A stretch of 64,000 nt of DNA from Leptotrichia sp. oral taxon 212 (GTDB lineage Bacteria; Fusobacteriota; Fusobacteriia; Fusobacteriales; Leptotrichiaceae): NCBI RefSeq assembly GCF_001274535.1, contig NZ_CP012410.1:372001-436000 (forward strand), in the 5' to 3' direction. Of the stretch, positions 26,066 through 34,946 are shown piece by piece; the first letter of the stretch is position 1; each line of letters starts with the position of its first letter. Below the pieces are notes generated by a model. That model made no database searches, was not told the origin of the DNA, and was given only the letters and a program-made list of their open reading frames with translations. Made by a program: the position numbers and the translations under genes.

Positions 26066-27769
26066 CTATTCTTTAAAATAATCCTCTATTTTATAAAGCT
26101 CATCAAAACTTCCTTTTACTTCTATTTTTCCTTCCTTAAGAATTATAATTTTAGAGGCATATGGAAGTATTTCACGACTGTGTGTGCTCATTAATATAGT
26201 TTTATTTTTCATTTTTTTTAATTCTTCCATTATTTTTCTCTCATTTTTCTTATCCAATGAGGACGTTATTTCATCAAAAAGAAATACACATGTATCTTTA
26301 GCCAATGCTCTTGCAATACATATTCTTTGTATCTGTCCTCCTGATAAAGCCGTTCCTTCTTCTCCGATTACTGTTTTTATCCCGTTACATAACTCTTCAA
26401 CTTCTTTATGCATATTTACTTTTTTTAGAATTCTGCCTATTTCATCATTTGAAATATCACTTTTTCCGATTCTTATATTATCCTCTATACTGAAATCAAA
26501 CAAAACTTCATTTTGAGATACGTAAGATACATTATCTCTAATAAAACTTTCGGAAACATCTTTAACTACTTCCTTTCCCAAAAGAAAATATTTTCCGTCA
26601 TAATTTTCCATAAATCCGGAAAGAATTTTGAGTAATGTACTCTTTCCACTTCCACTTTTTCCTATTATGGCTACAGTTTCTCCTTCCAAAACGGAAAATG
26701 AAATATCGTCAAGCACCTTATTTTTCCCATAAAAAGCCGTTAAATTTTTAATTTCCAATGCTATTTTACTATTTGTTATTTCCACATTCTCTTTGCTCTG
26801 ATCTTTTTTCACTTTCAAACTTTCTGTATTTAATAAATCACTTATTTTATTTACTTCATTTTTTGATGACTTTATTTTGCAATATGACTCGCTAAACTCT
26901 GTCATAAATATAATCATGTTTTGAGTGAACTGTATTAAAAATGCAGTTTTTCCGATTTCCGAAGAACCTGTCGAAACTAATATTAATCCTATATAAATAG
27001 GAATTATCTCACACAAGTAGCACAATAAATTATTAAAAATTTCATGTTCCATAAAAGTTTTTTCATATTTCAACTGATTTTTTACTATTCCATCGTTAAA
27101 TTCCAGAACATTTCGAATATACATTTCTTCTAGACCGAAACTTCTGATTTCTCTTATTCCTGAAATAGCCTGACTCAAATAAGAATTGCTTTTATTTGTT
27201 ATTTCTAAAAAAACCGTTTTTTCCATACCCATTTTTGAATAAAAAAATATATGAGTAATTGCCGATGCCAAAACTGTTAATGTGTATAATATTCCTATTA
27301 TGATATCTACATTAGAAATTACTACTAAAAAAAGTAAAAGTAATATAAAAGAAGAAAAAAAATTATAAATCCATCTTGATGAAATTTCCGTAACAATTTC
27401 CACATTTTGCAAAATATTTGACAGATATTCCGAAATATTTCCTTGAATTTTCTTTGAATTGTGTAGTGCTTCATTTACTTTAACATATAAATCCGATTTT
27501 ATAAGCATTTCTAAATTAGGCATAAAATATAATTCCATTAAATTTATTATAAATTTAAAAATTAAAACTGAAATCAGATATAATACAGGAAAAGCAAAAG
27601 AATTTAAGCTTTTTGCCATATTTACATAAAATTTCTCCAGTAAAAGAGCAGATAAATAATAACCTGAAAACACAAAAATTGTTAACAACAACTGCATTTT
27701 TAACATTTTTTTTCTACTTGGCAACTTATTTATTATACCTAAAACTTTTAATAACATCATATTTTTCAT
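26066..27769 (-). CDS. ABC exporter (TMD-NBD), island gene 3
   Basis: 567 residues. A transmembrane domain of about six helices (roughly 25-300) is followed by an NBD with GKSGSGKST (Walker A), LSGGQIQR (signature) and FLFDEITSSLD (Walker B and D-loop). There is no C39 peptidase domain at the N-terminus, so any leader cleavage would need a separate protease. It lies downstream of a second, different ABC half-transporter and a TldD-like protease on the same strand, with the Lsa-like ABC-F next. The codons are more A/T-rich than in flanking housekeeping genes. A peptide or small-molecule exporter is inferred, perhaps a heterodimer with the preceding gene. Confidence 0.85.
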   Translation of the reverse strand: MKNMMLLKVLGIINKLPSRKKMLKMQLLLTIFVFSGYYLSALLLEKFYVNMAKSLNSFAFPVLYLISVLIFKFIINLMELYFMPNLEMLIKSDLYVKVNEALHNSKKIQGNISEYLSNILQNVEIVTEISSRWIYNFFSSFILLLLFLVVISNVDIIIGILYTLTVLASAITHIFFYSKMGMEKTVFLEITNKSNSYLSQAISGIREIRSFGLEEMYIRNVLEFNDGIVKNQLKYEKTFMEHEIFNNLLCYLCEIIPIYIGLILVSTGSSEIGKTAFLIQFTQNMIIFMTEFSESYCKIKSSKNEVNKISDLLNTESLKVKKDQSKENVEITNSKIALEIKNLTAFYGKNKVLDDISFSVLEGETVAIIGKSGSGKSTLLKILSGFMENYDGKYFLLGKEVVKDVSESFIRDNVSYVSQNEVLFDFSIEDNIRIGKSDISNDEIGRILKKVNMHKEVEELCNGIKTVIGEEGTALSGGQIQRICIARALAKDTCVFLFDEITSSLDKKNERKIMEELKKMKNKTILMSTHSREILPYASKIIILKEGKIEVKGSFDELYKIEDYFKE

Positions 27770-27873
27770 TTTAATGGTAACTCCTTGTTTACTTTATTTA
27801 AAAATTTGAAAAATAATAACTTTATACCATTTATTATATATACTTCAAAGAATCTTCTTCTTCAATTTTATCT

Positions 27874-29520
27874 TTATTTTATAATAAATAGTTTATCAGC
27901 TCTCTCAATAAAAGATAAACTGTGTGATGATATGATAAATGTTGTATTTTTTCTCATTTTTTCCACTATATCAATAATTTTTTTTTCTGTTTCATGATCA
28001 AGAGAAGACGTAGGTTCATCCAGAAAAAGGATTTCAGGTTTTCTTAAACAGGCTCTTGCAATAGAAAGCCTCCTGATTTCTCCTCCAGACAATGAATGTG
28101 TATTTTTTTCTCCAATTACTGTTTCATAACCTTTGTCCAGTTTCATTATCGAATTATGAATATCAAATAATTTACATATTTTAACTACTTTTTCGATATC
28201 TATTTCTTTTGAACCTAAAGTCAAATTATTTAATATTGTATCTATAAATAGAAAATCATGTTGTCCTACATATAAAATTTTATCTTTAAAATTGTTTTTT
28301 ATATACATTTTTTTTTCATCTTTATTTAAATAGTATATAACCTCACCTTTTTCAACCGGGTATATTCCTGATAGCAAATGCAGTAATGTAGTTTTACCAC
28401 TACCGCTTTTTCCTGTTATTACATTTATTTTTTTGTTATAAATATTTATATTTATATTATTTAGAAAAAATTTTTTTTCTTTCGAATAAGAAAAAGAAAT
28501 ATTCTTTCCTGATATTATAATATCTTTATCATCCTGTAATTCAATTTTTTTCAATTTTATAAAACATTTATTTTCATTAAGATTTATCAACTCATTTAAT
28601 CTTTTTACCGAAGCTTTCATCTCATGATACTTCAATATAAAATTAGGAAAATAATCTAAAAAATTTGAAACATAACTTCTGAATAAACCGAATGTTACAA
28701 ATGTACCTAATGTTATGTTTTTATTATAGATTAATATTACTCCGACTATATAATGTATAATAACAGGAAGATAATTAATCACTGTCAGAAAATTCACTTT
28801 TTTTATTATTATTCTGTTATTCTTTTTATTTTCTGAATATATATCTTTTAGCGAATTTTCAAAGCGTTTCTTTATAAAAAAATCTGCTTTGTATATTTTT
28901 ATTGTCTGCATTAACCTCAAAATATTTTCCAGTATATTTGCTATTTTTCCATAATATTCGTCCATTAAATAAAAATTCTTTTCCATAGAATCATTTATTT
29001 TTACATTTATCATAATTATAAACGGAAGTAAAAAAAATTCTAAAACAGCTAATTCTCTGCTTATTATAAATGCAGTTAAAACTGCACTTACTCCAATAAC
29101 CATTCTCCGAACAAAAATATACAGTATGTCCGAAAAAAAATAATTTATATTATTCAAATTTTTTGTTAATCTTAAATGTATATCTCCTGTTTCAAATCTG
29201 TCTATATCTGACACAGAAGCATTTAAAACAGATTTTACTATTTCTTCTCTGAGAATTTCTATTCTTTTAATGAACATTATTCTTTGAAAATATGGAGCAA
29301 AAACACTACTTAACCATTGTACTGTAAAACATAAAGCTATTGTAATAGCAAGTTTATTTACCATTATTTTATTAGAAGAGCCTATTGTTATTACATCTAT
29401 AGCTTTCCCTTCATAAAATGCAAGACCTGTTGAAGAAAGACCTTCAAAAATTATCAGGATAACTGTAAAAATTATTGAATATGTCGATGGAATAAGTATT
29501 TTTTTTGTATTTTTATTCAT
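27874..29520 (-). CDS. ABC exporter (TMD-NBD), island gene 2
   Basis: 548 residues. The TMD has about six helices, then an NBD with GKSGSGKTT, LSGGEIRR and [12 protein letters not shown]. The protein is extremely rich in Ile, Lys, Asn and Phe, mirroring the A/T-rich DNA. It begins 14 bp after the TldD-like gene and ends 104 bp before the next exporter. No peptidase or accessory domain was seen. The two exporters are only distantly similar, fitting a heterodimer or two separate steps. The substrate is unknown; the neighbours suggest a matured peptide. Confidence 0.85.
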   Translation of the reverse strand: MNKNTKKILIPSTYSIIFTVILIIFEGLSSTGLAFYEGKAIDVITIGSSNKIMVNKLAITIALCFTVQWLSSVFAPYFQRIMFIKRIEILREEIVKSVLNASVSDIDRFETGDIHLRLTKNLNNINYFFSDILYIFVRRMVIGVSAVLTAFIISRELAVLEFFLLPFIIMINVKINDSMEKNFYLMDEYYGKIANILENILRLMQTIKIYKADFFIKKRFENSLKDIYSENKKNNRIIIKKVNFLTVINYLPVIIHYIVGVILIYNKNITLGTFVTFGLFRSYVSNFLDYFPNFILKYHEMKASVKRLNELINLNENKCFIKLKKIELQDDKDIIISGKNISFSYSKEKKFFLNNININIYNKKINVITGKSGSGKTTLLHLLSGIYPVEKGEVIYYLNKDEKKMYIKNNFKDKILYVGQHDFLFIDTILNNLTLGSKEIDIEKVVKICKLFDIHNSIMKLDKGYETVIGEKNTHSLSGGEIRRLSIARACLRKPEILFLDEPTSSLDHETEKKIIDIVEKMRKNTTFIISSHSLSFIERADKLFIIK

Positions 29521-29534
29521 TTAATTTAAAACTC

Positions 29535-30854
29535 CTAAGTTATATAAATTTCTTGAATTCTGCTATACGGACCTCCGTAAGAGACTCTCAAATGATTCTG
29601 TCCTTTTTTATTACAACCTCCTAAAGTAGTATTAAAAAATTCAACTTTATTTGAAATCATATCTATATTTTTAAATATATCTAAAATATTACATATTATT
29701 TTTTCCGCTATAACCGGATTTGTAATTTTCCCATTTTCTATCAAATATGCTCTGTGTAAATTTAGATAAACTTTATCATTTTTTATATATGCATTTCTAA
29801 AATCTTCAATGTATACTCCTTTTTCAATATTTTTGAAAAGATCGTAAGGCGAATTATTTCCTGCTTTCATATAAGTTGTTCGAAGCCTGACTATGGGAAT
29901 ATCAGTTAATCTTTTTGCTCTTGCATTTCCTGTCAAAATATGATTTCTCAAAATTCCACTTTTCATATCAGTCAAATAACTATTTATAACCCCATTTTTT
30001 ACAATATTCACTGAAATACTGTCAACTCCTTCATCATCAAAAGGTAAGTATCCTGAACCCATTATATCTCCACTGTCTACAATATTAATGAAATCCTTTG
30101 CAATTTTAGTTCCGATAATCCATTCATAATATTTATTTTCATTATCAATTTCACTCAAATGACCAAAACATTCATGAACGATAAGTCCTGTAGCATAAGG
30201 AGAAAAAATACATGTACTGACTTTCTTGTTTATTTTATTAGCATATTTGCTGAATAAAATATCTTTCTTTATTTCAAATTCTATATTTTTTAAAACAGAA
30301 TCCAAAGCTTCGGTTCCAATATCATAATATGTAATCAGTTCTTCTCTAAGTTTTTCTTTCAAAGTATAACTTATAATTATCTCACTTTCATATAATATAT
30401 AACTTTTATCACTTCCATAAGAATTAAAAAAATTTTTATATTCATAAGAATTTCTGTAACAAATTTCAAAATTAACAATTTCATCTATTCTTCCAATAAT
30501 TTCAACTATTTTTAATAATATATTTTTTTTCATTTCAATATTATTGAATGAAAAAAAGATACTCTTCTTGTTATATTGTCTTATATTTTCAGAATAATAT
30601 TTCAGAAAAAAAGAATTTAAAAAATTATATTTTTTCAGTTCTAATTCAACTTCTTTTGATCTTATTTTTTTGTTATTTTTTATATTTTTTACAATCCAAT
30701 CTTTTCCATCTGTTTTTCTTTCTCTTATTTCTCTAATACCTGTGTTATTGAAAATAAATTCTTTTTTTCGATTAACAATTAAATCTTCGATATATTTATC
30801 ATATTGTAATATGTCAGAATAGGCTTCTCTCAATTTCAACACTTTATGAAACAC
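29535..30854 (-). CDS. TldD/PmbA-family zinc metalloprotease
   Basis: 439 residues. Proteins of this family cut peptides, notably RiPP leader peptides (microcin B17 needs TldD/TldE). The catalytic HExxxH is present as HECFGH (His227, Glu228, His232). Typical TldD blocks follow: DSGDIMGSGYLPFDDEG, VKNGVINSYLTD, TGNARAKRLTDIPIVRLRTTYM, RAYLIENGKITNPV and the C-terminal GGCNKKGQNHLRVSYGGP (equivalent of the CGKDGQ...VG.G.P block). The start is GTG with no clear SD. The family partner TldE is not in the window, so it may act alone or as a homodimer. It is first in the operon ahead of two exporters and the ABC-F gene. Confidence 0.88.
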   Translation of the reverse strand: MFHKVLKLREAYSDILQYDKYIEDLIVNRKKEFIFNNTGIREIRERKTDGKDWIVKNIKNNKKIRSKEVELELKKYNFLNSFFLKYYSENIRQYNKKSIFFSFNNIEMKKNILLKIVEIIGRIDEIVNFEICYRNSYEYKNFFNSYGSDKSYILYESEIIISYTLKEKLREELITYYDIGTEALDSVLKNIEFEIKKDILFSKYANKINKKVSTCIFSPYATGLIVHECFGHLSEIDNENKYYEWIIGTKIAKDFINIVDSGDIMGSGYLPFDDEGVDSISVNIVKNGVINSYLTDMKSGILRNHILTGNARAKRLTDIPIVRLRTTYMKAGNNSPYDLFKNIEKGVYIEDFRNAYIKNDKVYLNLHRAYLIENGKITNPVIAEKIICNILDIFKNIDMISNKVEFFNTTLGGCNKKGQNHLRVSYGGPYSRIQEIYIT

Positions 30855-30899
30855 TTTTTTATTTATTTTTTTGGAGAATAATCAACAACTATTTATTTC

Positions 30900-30928
30900 A
30901 TTCTATCAGTTTATAAATAGAAATACAA
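30900..30928 (-). promoter_or_regulatory. Promoter of the TldD-exporter-ABC-F operon
   Basis: On the minus strand TTGTAT (30923-30928), 17 bp, then TAGAAT (30900-30905). It predicts a transcript start about 40 nt before the GTG of the TldD-like gene. Confidence 0.5.
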
Positions 30929-30969
30929 TAATTAATTTTTATTTGAATTTTAAAGTATAAAATACTCAA

Positions 30970-31056
30970 ATGAAAAATAAAATGCAATCAAATTCTTTTT
31001 TTCTTATTTTCCTTTTTGCTACATTTTCTTTTCTATTTGTGCTGAAGTTTAAATAA
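30970..31056 (+). CDS. Possible 28-residue hydrophobic peptide divergent from the TldD operon
   Basis: The frame runs from ATG to TAA and encodes MKNKMQSNS followed by a Phe/Leu-rich hydrophobic stretch. No Shine-Dalgarno precedes it, and the DNA here is so T-rich that a Phe/Leu frame is expected by chance. It is listed because it is the only intact ATG frame in the gap next to the TldD gene, where a precursor peptide might be sought. Confidence 0.15.
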   Translation: MKNKMQSNSFFLIFLFATFSFLFVLKFK

Positions 31057-31162
31057 TTTATTATATTTTAAAATTTATAATTCTTTATATTTTTTCTGTC
31101 GATTTATTTTTAAAGTAAAAATTCTGTCTTATATTTCTATTCTTTTAAAAATATGATTAATA

Positions 31163-31390
31163 TTAAGTCCATCTTTTTTTCAATACAGCCTTTATCCAAC
31201 CTGTAAATAACGGATGAGGTTTTGTCGGTCTGCTTTTAAATTCAGGATGATACTGGACTGCAAGAAAATAAGGATGTTCTTTAATTTCAATTACTTCCAC
31301 ATAATTTCCGTCAGGCGATAATCCTACTATGTCCATTCCCGCCTGTTCAAATTCATTTTTATAGGCTCTATAATATATATGGGGGTGGAA
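31163..31390 (-). pseudogene. pyrG: 3' fragment of CTP synthase gene
   Basis: On the minus strand a frame with no start codon encodes the last 70 or so residues of CTP synthase: EFEQAGMDIVGLSPDG, VEVIEIKEHPYFLAVQ, the glutaminase catalytic YHPEF with SRPTKPHPLF, and a normal C-terminus with TAA at 31163-31165. Intact PyrG is about 535 residues, so about 85% of the gene is missing. Homology fades near 31380-31390, where the sequence runs straight into the terminator of the dps gene. The codon use is less A/T-biased than in the adjoining TldD operon. It marks a recombination or deletion endpoint, presumably with an intact pyrG elsewhere in the genome. Confidence 0.85.
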
Positions 31391-31398
31391 AAAGAAAT

Positions 31399-31464
31399 AA
31401 AAAAACTATATTTTAAATTATCTAAATTGCAAAATTTAAATAATTGAAGAAATATAGTTTTTTT
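31399..31464 (-). terminator. Terminator of the dps-like gene
   Basis: A perfect 15-bp stem (31399-31413 with 31450-31464; AAAAACTATATTT / AAATATAGTTTTT) has an inner A/T stem and a U run on the minus strand. Confidence 0.8.
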
Positions 31465-31496
31465 GTTACACTTTGTATGGTTTAGCTCAAATTATA

Positions 31497-31940
31497 TTAG
31501 ATTTCTTTAAGGTAAGCATTTAACATCCACAGATTTTTTTCATAGTTAGATATGTATTCATCTACCATTGCTGATGTTCCATAGTCATTTTCTTCATCTG
31601 CAGCTACTTTAATTTCTTTTACAAGGTTTAGCATACCTTCAAATTCAGCTTTTACAGAAACTAAAACTTCATGTACTCCGATTTCTTTATTTTCAGCTTC
31701 TTTAATTGTAGTTAATTCTAAATAATCCTTTAATGTACCGTACGGTCTTCCTCCGATTGAAAGTATTCTTTCAGCTACATCATCTATCTGTCCGTTAAGG
31801 TCATCATAGAATTCTTCTAATTTACTGTGGATAGTAAAGAATCCTTTACCTGCTACGTTCCAGTGATAATTTTGTACCTTTCTGTATAACACGTTTAGAT
31901 TTATTAGATATAAGTTTAATTTTTCTACTGTTTTACTCAT
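31497..31940 (-). CDS. dps: Dps-family ferritin-like protein
   Basis: 147 residues, one four-helix ferritin-like domain. Dps proteins form dodecameric shells that oxidise Fe(II) with peroxide and protect DNA. The intersubunit ferroxidase ligands are visible: the first helix with NYHWNVAGKGFFTIHSKLEEFYDDL (His, His, Asp, Glu set) and DDVAERILSIGGRP. The start is fixed by TTAGGAGG 8 nt before the ATG. It is a single gene with its own terminator, next to a zinc importer. Iron or peroxide regulation is expected for the family. Confidence 0.92.
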   Translation of the reverse strand: MSKTVEKLNLYLINLNVLYRKVQNYHWNVAGKGFFTIHSKLEEFYDDLNGQIDDVAERILSIGGRPYGTLKDYLELTTIKEAENKEIGVHEVLVSVKAEFEGMLNLVKEIKVAADEENDYGTSAMVDEYISNYEKNLWMLNAYLKEI

Positions 31941-31981
31941 TGTAATTACCTCCTAAATAAAATTATTTCATTTTTATAACA

Positions 31982-32007
31982 AATACAATCGATTTCTTTT
32001 TTGTATT
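31982..32007 (-). promoter_or_regulatory. Inverted repeat upstream of dps, candidate operator
   Basis: AATACAA-N12-TTGTATT lies 42-67 bp before the dps start. A PerR- or Fur-type site would be expected here, but the repeat does not match the standard Fur/PerR consensus, so assignment is open. Confidence 0.25.
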
Positions 32008-32044
32008 AATTACAAATTTATTATAATATAAAATATAAAAGATG

Positions 32045-32881
32045 TCAATACTTTTTTGCAAAAAATGAAAAAAGTTTTATTATGACCAGTAAAATAGTCA
32101 ATGAAACAATAATCGAAGGTCCTGATGGAATATTGAAGATGTATGAAAAATACAGTCCAAACAGAATCCCGAGAAAGGAAAAAAATACAGATAAAAACAG
32201 TATTGACGAATATTTCCTTGCAATAATCGAAGCAGTAGCCTGGGGTATTGTAAGGATTGAGATTATCAGTATGATTCCTATTGTTTTTATATTTATGATA
32301 ATGGCAGAAGAAACAAGTATAATCATAAAATAATTTATGAAGGTAACAGGTATGCCATATATTCTATAAAAATTTTCATCAAAGCTTGAATAAACTATAC
32401 CTTTATAAAATACAATGAAAAAAATTATCGTTATGCTGTTCAGACCAACCAGTAAAATTATATTCAGTTTATTTGATAAAAGTATATTTCCAAAAAGGTA
32501 GGTAGACATGTCAGCCTGATATCCAGGAGTCATAAAGGAAAAAATAATTCCCACTGCCATTCCAAGAGACATCATAATACCAATACCAAGGTCACTGTCT
32601 ACATTAAAGAAATCTTTTAAAACAAGTATCAGTATACCTGAAAAGATTGAAAATATCAGTCCAAAAATTAATGGATCTTTTACTTCCAGCCTAAAAAAGT
32701 AAATTAAAAATATTCCAATTCCAATTCCTCCGTAGGAAGCATGACTGATGCTTGACGATATAAAAACCATTTTTTTATTAACAATGTATGTTCCGATTAT
32801 ACCGCAGCATATACTTGAGAGTAAGCCGACAATCAGTGCATTCTGCATGAAGGAATATTTAAAAATTTCCAAAAAGTTCAT
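32045..32881 (-). CDS. znuB: Zinc ABC transporter permease ZnuB
   Basis: 278 residues with about eight membrane helices, ABC-3 (ZnuB/MntB) family. It has the typical N-terminal block ALIVGLLSSICCGIIGTYIV and KKMVFISSSISHASYGGIGIG (coupling region with SHASYGG), and later LIISILTIPQATASIIARKY. It follows znuC by 11 bp on the minus strand. Specificity for zinc is taken from the His-rich binding protein encoded first in the operon. Confidence 0.9.
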   Translation of the reverse strand: MNFLEIFKYSFMQNALIVGLLSSICCGIIGTYIVNKKMVFISSSISHASYGGIGIGIFLIYFFRLEVKDPLIFGLIFSIFSGILILVLKDFFNVDSDLGIGIMMSLGMAVGIIFSFMTPGYQADMSTYLFGNILLSNKLNIILLVGLNSITIIFFIVFYKGIVYSSFDENFYRIYGIPVTFINYFMIILVSSAIIINIKTIGIILIISILTIPQATASIIARKYSSILFLSVFFSFLGILFGLYFSYIFNIPSGPSIIVSLTILLVIIKLFSFFAKKY

Positions 32882-32892
32882 TTTTCCCCCTC

Positions 32893-33579
32893 TTAATGTC
32901 TATGTGTATGTTTTTTATAGTATTCTTCTTTATTTCTGAAGATTTTTATATTATTTTCCACAACAAATATAGTATCAATATAGTTATATATTTTCTCCAT
33001 TTCGTGGGAAATAATAACAAGTGTAGAATCTGAAAGCCGTTTTATCTTTTCAAACAGCTGATATTCAAATTTCTGGTCGAGAAAAGATTCAGGCTCATCC
33101 AGAAAAATAATATCAGGGGAAGAAATAAGAGCCCTCGCAATTAAAGCCCTTTGAAGCTGACCTCCTGAAACTTCGCTTATAAGTTTATTTTTTAGGTTAT
33201 CAATTCCAAATTCCTTTAAAAGAGCTTCGGTGTTTTCCTTTTCCTCCTTGTTAAACCTACGGAAAAGATTCTTTCTGCTTGCCAGTCCGGATATTACAAG
33301 GTCAAAAATATTAATCGGAAAGGAAGCATCGAATTCTCTTATTTGAGGAAGATAACCTATTTTGTTTTTATTAATAAAGAATTCCACACTTCCTGAATTT
33401 TTCTTTAAAAATCCAAGTATCACTTTAACAAGTGTAGATTTTCCACCACCATTTCTACCTAAAATGGCTACATTTTCTCCTTTTATAATATCAAAATTAA
33501 TATCAGAGAGAATGATTTCCTTATTATATTTAAAATTTAAGTTTCTTACGCTAATCAGTTTTTCCTGGGAATTATTCAT
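32893..33579 (-). CDS. znuC: Zinc ABC transporter ATPase ZnuC
   Basis: 228 residues, single NBD: GRNGGGKST (Walker A), GYLPQIREFDASFPIN (Q-loop region typical of metal importers), VSGGQLQR (signature) and IIFLDEPESFLD (Walker B and D-loop). AAAGGA precedes the ATG. It is the middle gene of znuA-znuC-znuB. Confidence 0.92.
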   Translation of the reverse strand: MNNSQEKLISVRNLNFKYNKEIILSDINFDIIKGENVAILGRNGGGKSTLVKVILGFLKKNSGSVEFFINKNKIGYLPQIREFDASFPINIFDLVISGLASRKNLFRRFNKEEKENTEALLKEFGIDNLKNKLISEVSGGQLQRALIARALISSPDIIFLDEPESFLDQKFEYQLFEKIKRLSDSTLVIISHEMEKIYNYIDTIFVVENNIKIFRNKEEYYKKHTHRH

Positions 33580-33629
33580 TTACATCCTTTCCGTTATAAT
33601 AGTGTCAGTTATTTCTGTTTCTGAAGTTT

Positions 33630-34589
33630 TTAGTCAAGATAATCTACAAATTGATTTAAGTTTTCAAATACATTTTCCTTGTCAACGTTAAATTCCACAA
33701 TTTTAGCATTTGGAATTTCTTTAGCGATTATTTCTATGCTCTGTTTAGGGAACTGTGGTTGAACAAGTATTGTAGTTATATTGTGCTCCTTAGCTTCATC
33801 TATTATTTCTTTAATTTGCTGTGCTGTTGGTTCTTTTCCTTCATATTCCACTGAAACTTCCTCCACATTGTAATCTTTTATAAAGTAGTTCAGTGCAGGG
33901 TGGTAAATCATGTAGGCTTTCTTTGTTTTAGAAGTCATTTTCTTATCGAGCTCTTCTTTTACTTTTGCAAGTTCTTCTAAAAAGGCGTTGTAATTTTTTT
34001 CAAAAACATCTTTTTTATCAGGATAAGCCTTAACCAGTTTATTTTTTATTTCCAGAGCTACTGAAGGCATCAGCTTTAATGAAAACCATACATGTGGATC
34101 TATTTCCCCATGTTCGTCGTGTTCATCATGGTCATCATGTTTATCCTTGTCTTTGTGATGTTCATGCTCTTCTTTTTCATCTTCATGATGATGGTGATGT
34201 CCTTTAAGAAGCAGTGCAGGGTCAGCAGCACTGAGGACATTTACAGTTTTATCAGAATTATTAAGACTTTCAGATATCTTCTTTTCAAATCCCAGAAGAT
34301 TATATGTGAAAAATAATTTTGAGTTTTCCAGTTTTTTAAGATCATCCGGTTTTGGCTCAAACAGTTCGTGGTTTGCATTAGGTGGAACAATTGCAATTAC
34401 ATCGTAGTTGTCACCGGCAATTTTTTGAACGAGCCATTTAAGCGGAGCTGTGCTTGCCACAAGTGTTTCCTTGCTTTCAGTTGCAGTGTTTTCAGTTTTT
34501 CCATTTTCTTTTGAAGTTTTTTCTCCTTCATTTTTTCCACATGACAGGAAAAGTACTCCTAAAAGTAGAATAGTTAGCAGTTTTTTCAT
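33630..34589 (-). CDS. znuA: Zinc-binding lipoprotein ZnuA
   Basis: 319 residues, cluster 9 (A-1) solute-binding protein. A lipoprotein signal ends at FLSC. The first metal-ligand region is PNANHELFEP, and the Asp/Glu/His-rich loop (GHHHHHEDEKEEHEHH and onward, about residues 130-160) is the mark of zinc rather than manganese proteins. IDPHVWFS supplies a second His, HPALNYFIKDY a third, and the C-terminal LVQPQFP block is typical. AAGGAGG precedes the ATG. It is first gene of the operon under a near-consensus promoter, with a repeat over the start site. Confidence 0.95.
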   Translation of the reverse strand: MKKLLTILLLGVLFLSCGKNEGEKTSKENGKTENTATESKETLVASTAPLKWLVQKIAGDNYDVIAIVPPNANHELFEPKPDDLKKLENSKLFFTYNLLGFEKKISESLNNSDKTVNVLSAADPALLLKGHHHHHEDEKEEHEHHKDKDKHDDHDEHDEHGEIDPHVWFSLKLMPSVALEIKNKLVKAYPDKKDVFEKNYNAFLEELAKVKEELDKKMTSKTKKAYMIYHPALNYFIKDYNVEEVSVEYEGKEPTAQQIKEIIDEAKEHNITTILVQPQFPKQSIEIIAKEIPNAKIVEFNVDKENVFENLNQFVDYLD

Positions 34590-34618
34590 GTTTCCTCCTT
34601 AAATAAGTATATTTTTTA

Positions 34619-34679
34619 TAGTATTATGAAATATTTACTATTATGACAAAATTTTATAATAAAAAATAATAATTGTCAA
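34619..34679 (-). promoter_or_regulatory. znu operon promoter with candidate Zur-type operator
   Basis: On the minus strand TTGACA (34674-34679, consensus), 17 bp, then TAAAAT (34651-34656). Directly downstream, TAGTA-N12-TACTA (34619-34640) overlaps the expected start site, and TATTATGA occurs twice as a direct repeat within it. This is the expected position for a zinc-responsive repressor; the link to Zur is inference. Confidence 0.6.
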
Positions 34680-34917
34680 CGAAAAACAAAATTTTTATTA
34701 AACTATTATAAAAACATATGATTAATTAAACATGTATAGAACACTTAAATAAGAAAAAATATATATCTATAATTTTTAAACTATAACAAATATAAAAATT
34801 ATAAAAACTTTAAAAGGTTATTTTTGTGATTGAAATTAATCTATTTAAGAGAATTATACACCATTTGATAAAATTTTAAAAGAAAAATAAAAATTGGAGC
34901 AGATACGTAAATATATA

Positions 34918-34946
34918 TTAGCATTAATAGAAAAATATGGTATAAT
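34918..34946 (+). promoter_or_regulatory. Candidate promoter for the histidine phosphatase gene
   Basis: TTAGCA (34918-34923), 17 bp, then a perfect TATAAT (34941-34946). The 130-nt leader that would follow has no recognised structure. The remaining part of the 490-bp divergent gap holds the znu promoter and otherwise nothing recognised. Confidence 0.4.
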
